Numbered from the stretch's first letter, positions 27,717 to 36,634 are shown. The stretch: 64,000 nt of DNA from Streptomyces abyssalis (GCF_001751365.1 NZ_LJGT01000038.1:1155540-1219539); one strand, 5' to 3'. The notes: a model not told the origin generated them from the sequence alone. Translations and numbers: made by a program.

Positions 27717-28415
27717 GTGAACCCCGTGGGCCTCCTCGACGCGCTACTGGGCCGCAGCAAGCCCGTACGCCCCGATCTCGACCAGCTCTTCGCCCTGCCT
27801 GCCGCCGCGGTGACGCTCCAGGCGGGCGCGGACCTCCTCCCGACGGGGCTGGGGTCGGTGTGCTTCGCGAGCGTCGAGGGCGGCGCCTTCAAGCAGCTGC
27901 AGCGCGACGTACGGCAGTTGCTGGACGCGGATGTGGCCCCGGACCCCCGGGGAAGCGAGGGGGAGGGCCCTCAACGCCCTCAACAGGGCGGAATCCCCGT
28001 GGAGTTCAGCCAGGACGAGTACGGCTACACGTGGCTGGTCGCACGGCACGCACCGGAGGAGCTGGGCGAGCTCGTCAACGACCTGCACGCCGTGAACACC
28101 CTGCTGGAGGAGAACGGATTCGGGCCGCAGCTGCTCTGCTCGCTCGTCGGCTTCAGGGCGGCCGAGCGGGACGGCAGGACCGATGCGGGTGAGGGGGCGG
28201 GAGCGGAGGCCGACGCCGCGGCGCACGGCCGCTCGCTCGCCCTCGTCTATCTCTACAAGCGCGGCACGTTCTATCCGTTCGCCCCTCAGCCGGGACGGAA
28301 GGAGAAGCGGGACAGCGCACTGGAGCTGCAGATGCGCGGGCTGCTGACCGACGACCTGCCGGTCGAACCTGACCTGGGCCGCTGGTTCCCCGTCTGGGGG
28401 GCGCCCGGAATCTAG
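27717..28415 (+). CDS. pspAB: PspA-associated protein PspAB
   Basis: A 232-residue soluble protein that begins GLLDALLGRSKPVRP and contains QDEYGYTWLV, a FGPQLLCSLVGF stretch and LYKRGTFYPFAP, which match the actinobacterial PspAB family found with htpX and PspA. Its biochemical role is not known; it is linked to membrane stress. GTG at 27717 or 27726 may be the start. Residues of about 83-95 (PRGSEGEGPQRPQ) come from an inserted palindromic element. Convergent with the photolyase gene. Confidence 0.8.
   Translation: MNPVGLLDALLGRSKPVRPDLDQLFALPAAAVTLQAGADLLPTGLGSVCFASVEGGAFKQLQRDVRQLLDADVAPDPRGSEGEGPQRPQQGGIPVEFSQDEYGYTWLVARHAPEELGELVNDLHAVNTLLEENGFGPQLLCSLVGFRAAERDGRTDAGEGAGAEADAAAHGRSLALVYLYKRGTFYPFAPQPGRKEKRDSALELQMRGLLTDDLPVEPDLGRWFPVWGAPGI
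27941..27970 (+). repeat. G/C-tract palindromic element inside pspAB
   Basis: GGACCCCC, an AAGCG centre and AGGGGGAGGGCCC form an imperfect palindrome in frame with pspAB. The encoded GSEGEGP matches the RSEGEGS encoded by the copy in cydCD. Confidence 0.6.
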
Positions 28416-28455
28416 CCCTCTGCCGCATCCACCTCCCGCGCGCCCATCTCCCGCG

Positions 28456-28523
28456 CCCATCTCGCGCCCCCTCGCCTCCCTCTCCCTCGCCCATCTCGCG
28501 CCCCCTCGCCTCCCTCTCCCTCG
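28456..28523. repeat. Perfect 34-bp tandem duplication
   Basis: Two identical 34-bp copies (28456-28489 and 28490-28523) of a C/T-rich sequence lie between the convergent pspAB and photolyase genes. A shorter related piece precedes them at about 28441-28455. There is no hairpin of note in this gap. Confidence 0.9.
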
Positions 28524-28531
28524 CTGCCCGG

Positions 28532-30010
28532 TCAGGGGCGGTGCCGGGCCCGTTCGCCCGCCACGACGTCGTCGAGATCCGCGATGCGGTGGAGGTTGCG
28601 CAGCTGCGGCGCCAGCCGCGGATTCCCGGCCAGCCGCTCCTCGTTGCGGGCGAGGAACCACCAGTACCCGGCCGTGTACGGGCACGCGTCGTCACCGGAG
28701 CGCGCGGCGGGCCGGTAGACACAGTCGTGGCAGTAGTCGCTCATACGGTTGATGTAGGCGCCGCCTGCCGCGTACGGCTTCGTGGTGATGGTCCCGCCGT
28801 CCGCGTACTGGGACATCCCGATCACGTTGGCGGCCATGACCCACTCGTAGCCGTCGACGAAGCAGCGGTGGAACCAGTCGCTGAGTTCGGCGGGGTTCCA
28901 TCCGCGCTGCAGGCCGTAGTTGCCCAGGACCATCAGACGCGGAATGTGGTGGGTCCACGCCCGGTCGCGTACGTTGCGCAGCACGTCGGACAGGCAGTGG
29001 GCCCGCACGTCCTCGGCGTCGAGTTCGGAGAACCATTCCGGCAGGTGGCGTCGCGCACGCAGGGCGTTGCGCCGTGTGTACTTCCGCCCGAAGTGCCAGT
29101 AGGCGTGCCACATGTAGTCGCGCCAGCCGATGAGCTGACGGATGTAGCCCTCGGCGCTGCGCAGGGGCACCTTGCCCTGCCGCCACGCGGACTCGGCGGC
29201 ACGTGCGCACTCCAAGGGGTGCAGCAGTCCCAGGTTCATCGCCGCGGACAGGGTGCTGTGACTCATTGCCGGGTCCCCGGAGAGCATGGCGTCCTCGTAC
29301 GGTCCGAATGCCGGCAGCCGCTTCTCGACGAAGTGCTTCAGTGCTCTCCGTGCCTCGGCGCGGGTGGCGGGGAACATCCGCGGTCCGTCGCGGCCGACGA
29401 AGGAGACCTCACCCCGCCGTTCGGCGGCGTCCAGGTCGGCCCGCACCTCCGCGTCGATGTCGTCCTCCTGCGGGCGGTACGGCGGGGACAGCCGGAGGCG
29501 GTCCTGCGAGGGCGGGGGCTCCCGGTTCTCCCTGTCGAGGTTCCACCGCCCGCCCGCGGGTTCGCCGCCGTCCATGAGGAGGCCGGTCAGGGCCCGGGCG
29601 CCCCGGTAGAAGCTCTCCATGCGCAGCGGACTCTTCCCGCGCCCCGCGGCCCACTCCTCGAAGTGGTCGCGGCTGGTGGCGAATCCGCGCGAGGGCAGCA
29701 CCGTCACCCCGTCGAGACTCCGTACGAACCCGTCGGCCGCGCGGGAGGTGGGCCCGCACACCGTCAGGGGCCCGTGAACCCGGTCCAGTGCCTCGCGGTA
29801 AGTCCCGGCCTGTACGAACAGGGCCCGTTCGCCCAGTTCCGCGGCCCTGTGCCGAAGTGCCGAGAGCACCAGATGTGCCTTCTGCCGGTGGAAGCGCCGG
29901 CGACGCAGCACAGCTCGGGACTCGATCAGCAGTACCGGCTGGCTCTTCCCGTCGAGGAAGTGCGGGCCGAGCTGATCTGCGAAACACCACCGGCGCTCTG
30001 GGTCTGCCAT
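28532..30010 (-). CDS. Cryptochrome/photolyase of the Fe-S (PhrB, FeS-BCP) class
   Basis: A 492-residue flavoprotein that should repair UV damage (6-4 photoproducts in characterised members) using light. It starts with the DUF523/DPRP-type N-terminal domain (WCFADQLGPHFLD) and carries the C-terminal FAD domain with GYIRQLIGWRDYMWHAYW and HIPRLMVLGNYGL. The cysteines of the 4Fe-4S cluster are seen in YCHDCVYRPAARSGDDACP plus one earlier Cys, which marks the FeS-BCP class rather than classical PhrA. Start is ATG at 30010. It ends close to pspAB and is not in an operon. Confidence 0.9.
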   Translation of the reverse strand: MADPERRWCFADQLGPHFLDGKSQPVLLIESRAVLRRRRFHRQKAHLVLSALRHRAAELGERALFVQAGTYREALDRVHGPLTVCGPTSRAADGFVRSLDGVTVLPSRGFATSRDHFEEWAAGRGKSPLRMESFYRGARALTGLLMDGGEPAGGRWNLDRENREPPPSQDRLRLSPPYRPQEDDIDAEVRADLDAAERRGEVSFVGRDGPRMFPATRAEARRALKHFVEKRLPAFGPYEDAMLSGDPAMSHSTLSAAMNLGLLHPLECARAAESAWRQGKVPLRSAEGYIRQLIGWRDYMWHAYWHFGRKYTRRNALRARRHLPEWFSELDAEDVRAHCLSDVLRNVRDRAWTHHIPRLMVLGNYGLQRGWNPAELSDWFHRCFVDGYEWVMAANVIGMSQYADGGTITTKPYAAGGAYINRMSDYCHDCVYRPAARSGDDACPYTAGYWWFLARNEERLAGNPRLAPQLRNLHRIADLDDVVAGERARHRP

Positions 30011-30240
30011 CCGTCCACACTGCTGCAGCGCGGCAGGCTCCGCACACGCAGGCGCCCGTCAGAGTCCGGGCGGGGACGGGGCGACACCGGGCTCGGGCGG
30101 GGCGACACCGGGCGGGGACGGGGCGACACCGGGCCGGTATGCAGCAGACACCGGGCCAGGGTGGAGCAGAAACCGGCACACGCCGGCAGACACCCGGAGC
30201 GTGCGCGGAACAAGGACGGCAGTCCTCGCCGGACGTCTCC

Positions 30241-31398
30241 TCAGGAACCGGCCGCGAGGCGGTCCATCGTGCGGGCGTGCACCTCGCGTTCCGCGGCCGA
30301 GGCGATGAAGGCGGCAGCCTGCTCGGCACCGACCAGGGCCCTCACCGAGGCGAGGGTCCCCGCTGGGAGAAGCACCGGTTCGGTGACCGGCGCGTTGTCG
30401 GCGGCTTCGGCACTCCCGGCGGCTTCGTCGCTCGCGCTGGTTTCGGTGCTGTCGGCGGCTTCGGCGATCCCTGCTCCCGGTTGGCCGACCCCCTGCCCCC
30501 CGCCCCCACCCCCGCCCTCCCCCTCCGCCCCGTACGCCCCCTGCCGCAGGTGCTCGCGCAGGCTGCGCGAGGCGAACGTCCGCATGGCGCGGGCCAGTTC
30601 GGCGTCGACGGTCTGCTTGGCGAGCGGGCGCAGCCTGCGTACGAGACCCGCGGCCTCCGAAGCCTCCTCGTCCGTGGGGCCGCTTTGCGGACAGCGTCCG
30701 AAGATGTGCTGACCCGTGAAGTCCATGAAGCGGGCCGCTATGTGCTCCACCTGCGCCCGCAGTTCGCGGAGATGTCCGGTGAGCGCCAGCAACGGCACGC
30801 CCGCACGGTGGAGTTCGGCGGCGACGGCCAGCTCCTGAGGGCTGGGCACGAGGAACTCCCCCGGCCGCTCGGGCAGCGGCACCAGCACCCCCAGTTCGAC
30901 GGCCTCGGCGACGGCGTCCTCGCTGCGGGCCGAGCCCTTGCCGAAGAGCCCGTCGAGCTCGTCGAGGCTGAGACGCTCCGGCACCTCCTCCGACCACGGC
31001 CGCTCGACCTCCGAGACGAGGCCCAGCACTCCGCTCAGCCCGCGGCCCTCGTCCCAGGCCGCCAGCAGCTCCTTGATGGAGGCCAGGGTGTATCCGCGTT
31101 CCAGCAGGGCGGATATCTGCCGCAGCCGGGTCAGATGCGAGTCGTCGTAGAGGTTCGCCCGCCCCCGGCGGCCGGGCCGGGGGAGCAGGCCCCGGTCCTG
31201 GTACGCACGGATCGTGCGGACGGTGGCGCCGCTGTGCCGCGCCAAGTCCTCGATGCGGTACTCACCTCCTGCACGACCGCCCGGCTCACCTCCTGCGCGA
31301 CCGCCCGGCTCACCTCCACCGCGCGCCTCCCGCTCTCCGTCGTCCGGCCGCCCCGCGTCCCGCCCGTCCACGCGGGGTTCGCCCCCGGCGGCGGTCAC
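30241..31398 (-). CDS. MerR family transcriptional regulator with long C-terminal domain
   Basis: About 385 residues. The MerR winged helix begins YRIEDLARHSGATVRTIRAYQDRGLLP (near 47-75), followed by the dimer helix. The rest is an all-helical effector domain and a Glu/Ala/Gly-rich linker with a poly-Gly run. The start is uncertain: GTG at 31398 overlaps the stop of the hydrolase/SDR gene (GTGA), which supports coupling; GTG further in (about 31371) is possible. The first 45 residues are low-complexity and include a duplicated GGEPGGRA unit. The tight coupling suggests it regulates the upstream gene or responds to its product. Confidence 0.85.
   Translation of the reverse strand: MTAAGGEPRVDGRDAGRPDDGEREARGGGEPGGRAGGEPGGRAGGEYRIEDLARHSGATVRTIRAYQDRGLLPRPGRRGRANLYDDSHLTRLRQISALLERGYTLASIKELLAAWDEGRGLSGVLGLVSEVERPWSEEVPERLSLDELDGLFGKGSARSEDAVAEAVELGVLVPLPERPGEFLVPSPQELAVAAELHRAGVPLLALTGHLRELRAQVEHIAARFMDFTGQHIFGRCPQSGPTDEEASEAAGLVRRLRPLAKQTVDAELARAMRTFASRSLREHLRQGAYGAEGEGGGGGGGQGVGQPGAGIAEAADSTETSASDEAAGSAEAADNAPVTEPVLLPAGTLASVRALVGAEQAAAFIASAAEREVHARTMDRLAAGS
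31261..31320 (-). repeat. 24-bp tandem repeat in the MerR gene 5' end
   Basis: Two 24-bp copies differing at one base (31261-31284, 31285-31308) and a partial third (31309-31320). Read on the minus strand each contains GGAGGTGAG, so the repeat copies a Shine-Dalgarno-like sequence next to GTG codons, which makes the real start hard to fix. Confidence 0.8.
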
Positions 31399-33311
31399 AG
31401 CGGTGGCTCGATCCGGGCGATGGCGCGCAGCAGACGCGGCGAGACCCGGGCGAGCACCCGTGCGCCGCGCGCCTCCGGTGTCACGGGGACCACCGCCTGG
31501 TTGCGTACGACGGCGCGCATGATCGCCTTGGCGACCTTCTCCGGCGGGTAGTTGCGCAGCTCGTACAGCCGGGTCACCCGCGCCCGGCGGCGTCGCCGCC
31601 CGGCCTCGTCGAGGCCGACGAAGTGCGCCGTCCTGGTGATGTCGGTCTTGACCGGGCCCGGACACACCGCCGTGACGCCGATGTCCCGCCCCGCCAGCTC
31701 CGCGCGCAGCGACTCGCTCAGCATCAGCACCGCCGCCTTCGACGTGCCGTACGCGGGCAGCAGCCTCGTCGGCTGATAGGCCGCATCCGAGGCGACGTTG
31801 ACGATGTGGCCGCCCTGGCCCCGCTCCGCCATCTGTGCGCCGAAGAGGCGGCAGCCGTGGATGACACCCCACAGGTTGACGTCGAGCGTCCGCTTCCAGT
31901 CCTCGACGCTGGTGTCGAGGAACGGACCCGCGACGCCTATGCCCGCGTTGTTCACGAGGACGTCAACCGTCCCGTACTCCTCCGCGACCCTGGCCGCCAG
32001 TTTCTCCATCTGCTGCTGGTCGCCGACGTCGACGGTTTCGGCCCATGCCCGCGGCGCACCTGCGCGCTCCGCCGACTGCGCCGTGTGCGCGGCCCGTTCC
32101 CCGTCCACGTCCACGGCGACGACCCGCGCACCGGCCGCCGCGAAGGACAGGGCGGTGGCCCGCCCGATGCCGCTTCCCGCGCCGGTGACCAGCACCAGCC
32201 TGCCGCCGAACCGCTCGGCGAACGCCCCTCTGCCGGCGGTGGCCCGCACCGGCTGCTCGGAGCCGCCGGCCCGGCCGGACTCCTGTGCATCGACGAAGTC
32301 GCCGATCCAGACGGCCAGTTGGTCGGGCCGGGTGCGCGGAATCCAGTGCTTGGCGTCCAGCGTGCGCCGCGTGAGCCCGGGCGCCCACAACTCCACGTCG
32401 TCGTAGAGCCGTTCGCTCAGGAAGACGTCGCGAGTCGGCGTGATCATCTGTACGGGCACGTGGGCGTGGCAGTCCTCACGCGGGTGACGCAGCCTCGCGC
32501 GCATGTTGTCGCGGTAGAGCCACGCGCCGTGCGCGGCGTCGCGCGGCAGCGACGACGTCGGATATCCGTCCGCCTGCAGCTTCTCGGCCCTGCGCAGCAG
32601 CTTCGGCCAGTACCGCGACAGCGGCCCCCGCCACGCCAGCTCCGGCAGGACCGGGGTGTGCAGCGCGTAGATGTACCAGGAGCGGGCGCCCTGGCCGAGG
32701 GTCTGCGCCAGCCGCCGCGGCGTCGGCCGGCTCACCCGCTTCCTGATCCAGTGCCCGAGGTGGTCGAGGGAAGGACCCGACATCGAGGTGAAGGAAGCGA
32801 TCCGGCCTCTGGTCTCCGGCGCCGTGGCGAACTCCCAGCCCTGTACGGACCCCCAGTCGTGCCCCACCACATGGACCGGCCGCCCAGGGGAGACCGAACC
32901 GGTCACGGCCAGGAAGTCCTGCGTGAGCTTCTCCAGCGTGAATCCGCCGCGCAGCGGCTTGGGCGCCGAGGAGCGGCCGCAGCCCCGTACGTCGTAGAGC
33001 ACCACGTGGAAGCGTTCGCTGAGCCGCCGGGCGACCTTCGACCAGACCTCCTTGCTGTCGGGATAGCCGTGCACCAGCACCACGGTGGGAAGCTCAGCGT
33101 CACCCAGCTCCGCGACGCACAGCTCGACGCCCTCCGGAGTGCGCACCCGGCGCTCCCGCGCGCCTTCCAGACCGGGATCGAGGTCGACGCCCGTACCGGT
33201 ACCGGTGCCCGCGCCCGGACCCCGGCCCTGACCCGCGCCCGGACCCCGGCCCGTGTCCCGGCCCCGGGCCTCGCTGCCGCCGGTGCCCTCGTCGCCGTAC
33301 CGCTCGCTCAC
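31395..33311 (-). CDS. Epoxide-hydrolase-like alpha/beta hydrolase fused to a short-chain dehydrogenase (EphD-like)
   Basis: A 638-residue two-domain protein. The first half is an alpha/beta hydrolase with HGYPDS oxyanion loop (81-86) and nucleophile motif GHDWGS (Asp152), as in epoxide hydrolases. The second is an SDR with the cofactor motif TGAGSGIGR (about 375-383), NNAG, and the catalytic YGTSK (about 520). The same domain order is known in mycobacterial EphD, which acts on mycolic acid type lipids; Streptomyces has no mycolates, so the substrate here is probably another epoxide or fatty chain. The N-terminal 45 residues are Gly/Arg-rich. It is coupled by GTGA to the MerR gene. Confidence 0.92.
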   Translation of the reverse strand: MSERYGDEGTGGSEARGRDTGRGPGAGQGRGPGAGTGTGTGVDLDPGLEGARERRVRTPEGVELCVAELGDAELPTVVLVHGYPDSKEVWSKVARRLSERFHVVLYDVRGCGRSSAPKPLRGGFTLEKLTQDFLAVTGSVSPGRPVHVVGHDWGSVQGWEFATAPETRGRIASFTSMSGPSLDHLGHWIRKRVSRPTPRRLAQTLGQGARSWYIYALHTPVLPELAWRGPLSRYWPKLLRRAEKLQADGYPTSSLPRDAAHGAWLYRDNMRARLRHPREDCHAHVPVQMITPTRDVFLSERLYDDVELWAPGLTRRTLDAKHWIPRTRPDQLAVWIGDFVDAQESGRAGGSEQPVRATAGRGAFAERFGGRLVLVTGAGSGIGRATALSFAAAGARVVAVDVDGERAAHTAQSAERAGAPRAWAETVDVGDQQQMEKLAARVAEEYGTVDVLVNNAGIGVAGPFLDTSVEDWKRTLDVNLWGVIHGCRLFGAQMAERGQGGHIVNVASDAAYQPTRLLPAYGTSKAAVLMLSESLRAELAGRDIGVTAVCPGPVKTDITRTAHFVGLDEAGRRRRRARVTRLYELRNYPPEKVAKAIMRAVVRNQAVVPVTPEARGARVLARVSPRLLRAIARIEPPL

Positions 33312-33551
33312 AGCTCCCCCACCCGGTCTGGGCCGGCGGAATCCAACGTGCCCGCCGTGCCCGCGTATTCGACACCGTTCAATGTGACAACGGACGATGG
33401 CGGCGTCAATGGGACCTCCCGAGCCTGTGGATACCGGGGGTAAGCACGGGCTGCGCGCCTGACCGGCAGGGCTTTGGCCCCACTTGTCCTACGACCCCCT
33501 TAAGGGAGCATCACCCTTCGGTACCAGTCGGATCCAGCCCCCAGGGCGGAC

Positions 33552-33579
33552 GTGACACACGGCTGTGAGGCCCTAGCGT
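33552..33579 (+). promoter_or_regulatory. Promoter of the ABC operon, probably leaderless
   Basis: GTGACA (33552-33557), 16 bp, TAGCGT (33574-33579), then 7 nt to the GTG start at 33587. The start of transcription should fall at or very near the start codon. Confidence 0.6.
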
Positions 33580-33586
33580 CTGGGGG

Positions 33587-34642
33587 GTGACTGTGATTGC
33601 TATCGAAAGCCTGACCAAGCGGTACCCACGGGTGACCGCCCTGGACCGGCTGACCGTGGGCATCACACCGGGTGTTACCGGCCTGGTGGGCGCCAACGGG
33701 GCCGGTAAATCGACCCTCATCAAGATCCTGCTCGGACTCTCCCCCGCGACCGAGGGCGGCGCCACCGTGCTCGGCCTGGACGTCGCACGGGAGGGCTCGG
33801 CGATCCGCGAGCGCGTCGGCTACATGCCCGAACACGACTGCCTGCCGCCCGACGTCTCGGCCACCGAGTTCGTCGTCCACATGGCGCGCATGTCCGGGCT
33901 CCCCTTCACCGCCGCCCGTGAACGCACGGCGGACACCCTGCGCCACGTCGGCCTGTACGAGGAGCGCTACCGCCCCATGGGCGGCTACTCCACGGGCATG
34001 AAGCAACGCGTCAAGCTCGCCCAGGCCCTCGTGCACGACCCGAAGCTGGTGCTGCTCGACGAGCCGACCAACGGCCTCGACCCGGTCGGACGGGACGAGA
34101 TGCTCGCGCTGATCCGCCGCGTCCACACGGACTTCGGCATCTCCGTGCTGGTCACGTCCCACCTCCTGGGCGAGCTGGAACGCACCTGCGACCACGTCGT
34201 CGTCATCGACGGCGGCAGGCTGCTGCGCGCCTCCAGCACCGCCGACTTCACCAAGAGCACCCCGTCCCTGGCGGTCGAGGTCACCGACACCGACGCCCAC
34301 CCGGACGGTACGGAGGCGCTGCGCGCCGCGCTCGTCGCCGCCGGGCTCTCCGCGCAGGCACCCGGCGCGGCGGGCGCACCCGGTGCCGGACACCTGCTCA
34401 TGGTCGACGCCACCGACGAGTCGGCGTACGACACCGTCCGCGACACCGTCATAGAACTCGGCCTCGGCCTGGTGCGGATGGAACAGCGCCGCCACCACAT
34501 CGCCGAGGTCTTCCACACGGACAGCGGCGCCGGCGCGTCCGACGCCGGTGACGGAGCCGCCGCGGCCGCTCCCGCCGGCGTCCCGGCCGCCCACGACCGC
34601 GAACTCCAGCCGCAGAAGGGGGGCAGCGGCGATGCCGTCTGA
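33587..34642 (+). CDS. ABC transporter ATP-binding protein (first of operon)
   Basis: A 351-residue ATPase with Walker A GANGAGKST (35-43), signature YSTGMKQR, Walker B LVLLDEPT and the switch His in LVTSHLL. The C-terminal 90 residues form an accessory domain ending in a low-complexity tail. It would power the membrane protein encoded next; the last 11 bp overlap that gene. Start is GTG, likely on a leaderless mRNA; a second GTG follows two codons on. Confidence 0.93.
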   Translation: MTVIAIESLTKRYPRVTALDRLTVGITPGVTGLVGANGAGKSTLIKILLGLSPATEGGATVLGLDVAREGSAIRERVGYMPEHDCLPPDVSATEFVVHMARMSGLPFTAARERTADTLRHVGLYEERYRPMGGYSTGMKQRVKLAQALVHDPKLVLLDEPTNGLDPVGRDEMLALIRRVHTDFGISVLVTSHLLGELERTCDHVVVIDGGRLLRASSTADFTKSTPSLAVEVTDTDAHPDGTEALRAALVAAGLSAQAPGAAGAPGAGHLLMVDATDESAYDTVRDTVIELGLGLVRMEQRRHHIAEVFHTDSGAGASDAGDGAAAAAPAGVPAAHDRELQPQKGGSGDAV

Positions 34643-35570
34643 GCCTCACGCCGGTACGCCCGTCGCCACCGCCGGCAAGCCGCCGGGGCAGCGCGGCGAG
34701 GACGTCATCCACAACATCGGCTACCGCAACTACGAGGGCGCCCGCCTCGGCCGCCGCTACGCACGGACGTCCCTCTTCCAGCAGTCCCTGCGCGGTGCGT
34801 ACGGGCTCGGCCGTTCGGCCAAGTCCAAGGTCCTGCCGATGATCCTCTTCGCGGTCATGTGCGTGCCCGCCGCGATCGTCGTCGCCGTCACGGTCTTCAC
34901 CAAGGCCAAGGAGATGCCGGTCGGCTACAACGAGTACGTCATCATCATGCAGCCGGTCATCGGCGTCTTCATCGCGGCCATGGCACCCCAGGCCGTCTCG
35001 CTCGACCTGCGTTTCCGCGTCGTACCGCTGTACTTCTCCCGCCCCATCGAGCGCAGCGACTACGTCGGAGCGAAGTACGCGGCCCTCGCCGCCGCGATCT
35101 TCGTCTTCACGGCGACGTCGGCGCTCATCCTCTACGTCGGTGCGCTGCTGGCCAAGCTCGACTTCGGCGACGAGACGAAGGGCTTCGCGCTGGGGCTCGT
35201 GTGCTGCCTCGTGTTCTCCGTGCTGCACGCGGGCATCGCGCTGGCGGTGGCCGCGGCGACACCGCGGCGCGGATTCGGCGTCGCGGCGATCATCGCCGTG
35301 CTGACGATTCCGTACATGCTCGTCAACGCCCTTCAGGCGATCGTCGCCTCCCAGGACAACGACCCGGCCGTCGGCTGGCTCGGCCTGGCGTCGCCCGGAT
35401 CGCTCGTCGACGGCCTGCAGAGCAAGTTCCTGGACGGCAAGCACTCCTTCCCGGGCGGGCCGCCGGACCTGACCGGCGCGCAGGCCTCCGCCTACGCGCT
35501 GCTCACCGTCCTGCTCATCGCCGGCACGTACGCCCTGCTGCTGCGGCGCTACCGGAAGGCCGGGCTGTGA
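34632..35570 (+). CDS. ABC transporter permease (ABC-2 type)
   Basis: A 312-residue membrane protein with a cytoplasmic N terminus (NIGYRNYEGARLGRRYA) and six membrane segments. The fold is that of ABC-2 exporters, often of drugs, lipids or peptides. ATG at 34632 overlaps the ATPase gene by 11 bp. The stop TGA is overlapped by a GTG that starts a mini-ORF. No substrate is suggested by the neighbours. Confidence 0.9.
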   Translation: MPSEPHAGTPVATAGKPPGQRGEDVIHNIGYRNYEGARLGRRYARTSLFQQSLRGAYGLGRSAKSKVLPMILFAVMCVPAAIVVAVTVFTKAKEMPVGYNEYVIIMQPVIGVFIAAMAPQAVSLDLRFRVVPLYFSRPIERSDYVGAKYAALAAAIFVFTATSALILYVGALLAKLDFGDETKGFALGLVCCLVFSVLHAGIALAVAAATPRRGFGVAAIIAVLTIPYMLVNALQAIVASQDNDPAVGWLGLASPGSLVDGLQSKFLDGKHSFPGGPPDLTGAQASAYALLTVLLIAGTYALLLRRYRKAGL

Positions 35571-35653
35571 CCGGCCACCCGTCCCCTCGCGCTCCGCGCC
35601 CGGGAGACCCCAAGGCCGCCGCGACCCTCGGAAGGAACGGGCTGCGCCCATGA
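35567..35653 (+). CDS. 28-codon mini-ORF, first copy
   Basis: GTG overlaps the stop of the permease (GTGA), and the TGA is overlapped by the ATG of the next mini-ORF. The predicted peptide begins MTGHPSPR and ends AAATLGRNGLRP. The end is the same as in the next mini-ORF because the DNA is duplicated. Translation is not proven; the phase and overlap at both ends make it plausible as a coupling leader between the two halves of the ABC operon. Confidence 0.4.
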   Translation: MTGHPSPRAPRPGDPKAAATLGRNGLRP

Positions 35654-35708
35654 CGTCCCACCCGTCGCCCGCCGCCACCCTCGGAAGGAATGGGCTGCGC
35701 CCATGACG
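35624..35708 (+). repeat. 32-bp direct repeat, 53-bp period, around ATPase start
   Basis: Copies at 35624-35655 and 35677-35708 differ at one base. Each contains CTCGGAAGGAA, a ribosome-site-like sequence, and a CCCATGACG start. The duplication therefore doubled the whole translation initiation region of the second ATPase gene. Confidence 0.9.
35650..35706 (+). CDS. 18-codon mini-ORF, second copy
   Basis: Encodes MTSHPSPAATLGRNGLRP. Its ATG overlaps the stop of the first copy and its own TGA overlaps the ATG of the second ATPase (ATGA at 35703-35706). Both ORFs use the same start context, so ribosomes finishing one may start the next. It could instead be an accident of the DNA duplication. 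Confidence 0.4.
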   Translation: MTSHPSPAATLGRNGLRP

Positions 35709-36620
35709 ACTATTCATATCGACCACACCTCCCGCTGGTTCGGGAACGTCGTGGCCGTCAACGACATCACCATGGACATCGGGCCCGGCGTGACGGGCCT
35801 CCTGGGCCCGAACGGCGCCGGCAAGTCCACCCTCATCAACATGATGGGCGGCTTCCTGCCCCCCTCGACCGGGGGCGTCACGCTGGACGGGGCGCCGATC
35901 TGGCGCAACCAGAACGCGTACAAGGAGATCGGTCTCGTACCCGAGCGGGAGGGGATGTACGACTTCCTCACCGGCTGGGAGTTCGTGCTGGCCAACGCCG
36001 AGCTGCACAAGCTGTCCGACCCCGCGTCGGCCGCCCGCAAGGCGCTCGCCACCGTCGAGATGACGGACGCGCAGGACCGCAAGATCTCCACGTACAGCAA
36101 GGGCATGCGGCAGCGCGTGAAGATGGCCTCCGCCCTCGTCCACGACCCGTCCGTGCTGCTGCTCGACGAACCGTTCAACGGCATGGACCCGCGTCAGCGC
36201 ATGCAACTGATGCAGCTGCTGCGGCAGATGGGCGAGACGGGCCGCACCGTGCTCTTCTCCTCGCACATCCTGGAGGAGGTCGAGCAGCTCGCCTCGCACA
36301 TCGAGGTCGTCGTCGCCGGCAGGCACGCCGCCAGCGGCGACTTCCGGAAGATCCGCCGCCTGATGACGGACCGGCCGCACCGCTACCTCGTACGCTCCAG
36401 CGACGACCGGCGCCTCGCGGCGGCCCTCATCGCGGACGCCTCGACGGCTGGGATCGAGCTCGACTGGAACGAGAAGGCCCTGCAGATCCAGGCCATCGAC
36501 TTCGGCCGGTTCACGGACGTCCTTCCCCGGCTCGCCCGCGAGCACGGCATCCGGCTCTACACGGTCTCGCCCTCGGACGAGTCCCTGGAGAGCGTCTTCT
36601 CGTACCTCGTCGCGGCCTGA
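35703..36620 (+). CDS. ABC transporter ATP-binding protein (second of operon)
   Basis: A 305-residue ATPase with Walker A GPNGAGKST (35-43), signature YSKGMRQR, Walker B VLLLDEPF and SSHIL. It is related to the first ATPase of the operon. Only 14 bp separate it from the second permease. Its ATG overlaps the stop of a mini-ORF. Confidence 0.93.
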   Translation: MTTIHIDHTSRWFGNVVAVNDITMDIGPGVTGLLGPNGAGKSTLINMMGGFLPPSTGGVTLDGAPIWRNQNAYKEIGLVPEREGMYDFLTGWEFVLANAELHKLSDPASAARKALATVEMTDAQDRKISTYSKGMRQRVKMASALVHDPSVLLLDEPFNGMDPRQRMQLMQLLRQMGETGRTVLFSSHILEEVEQLASHIEVVVAGRHAASGDFRKIRRLMTDRPHRYLVRSSDDRRLAAALIADASTAGIELDWNEKALQIQAIDFGRFTDVLPRLAREHGIRLYTVSPSDESLESVFSYLVAA

Positions 36621-36634
36621 AGGGAGCCTTCACG

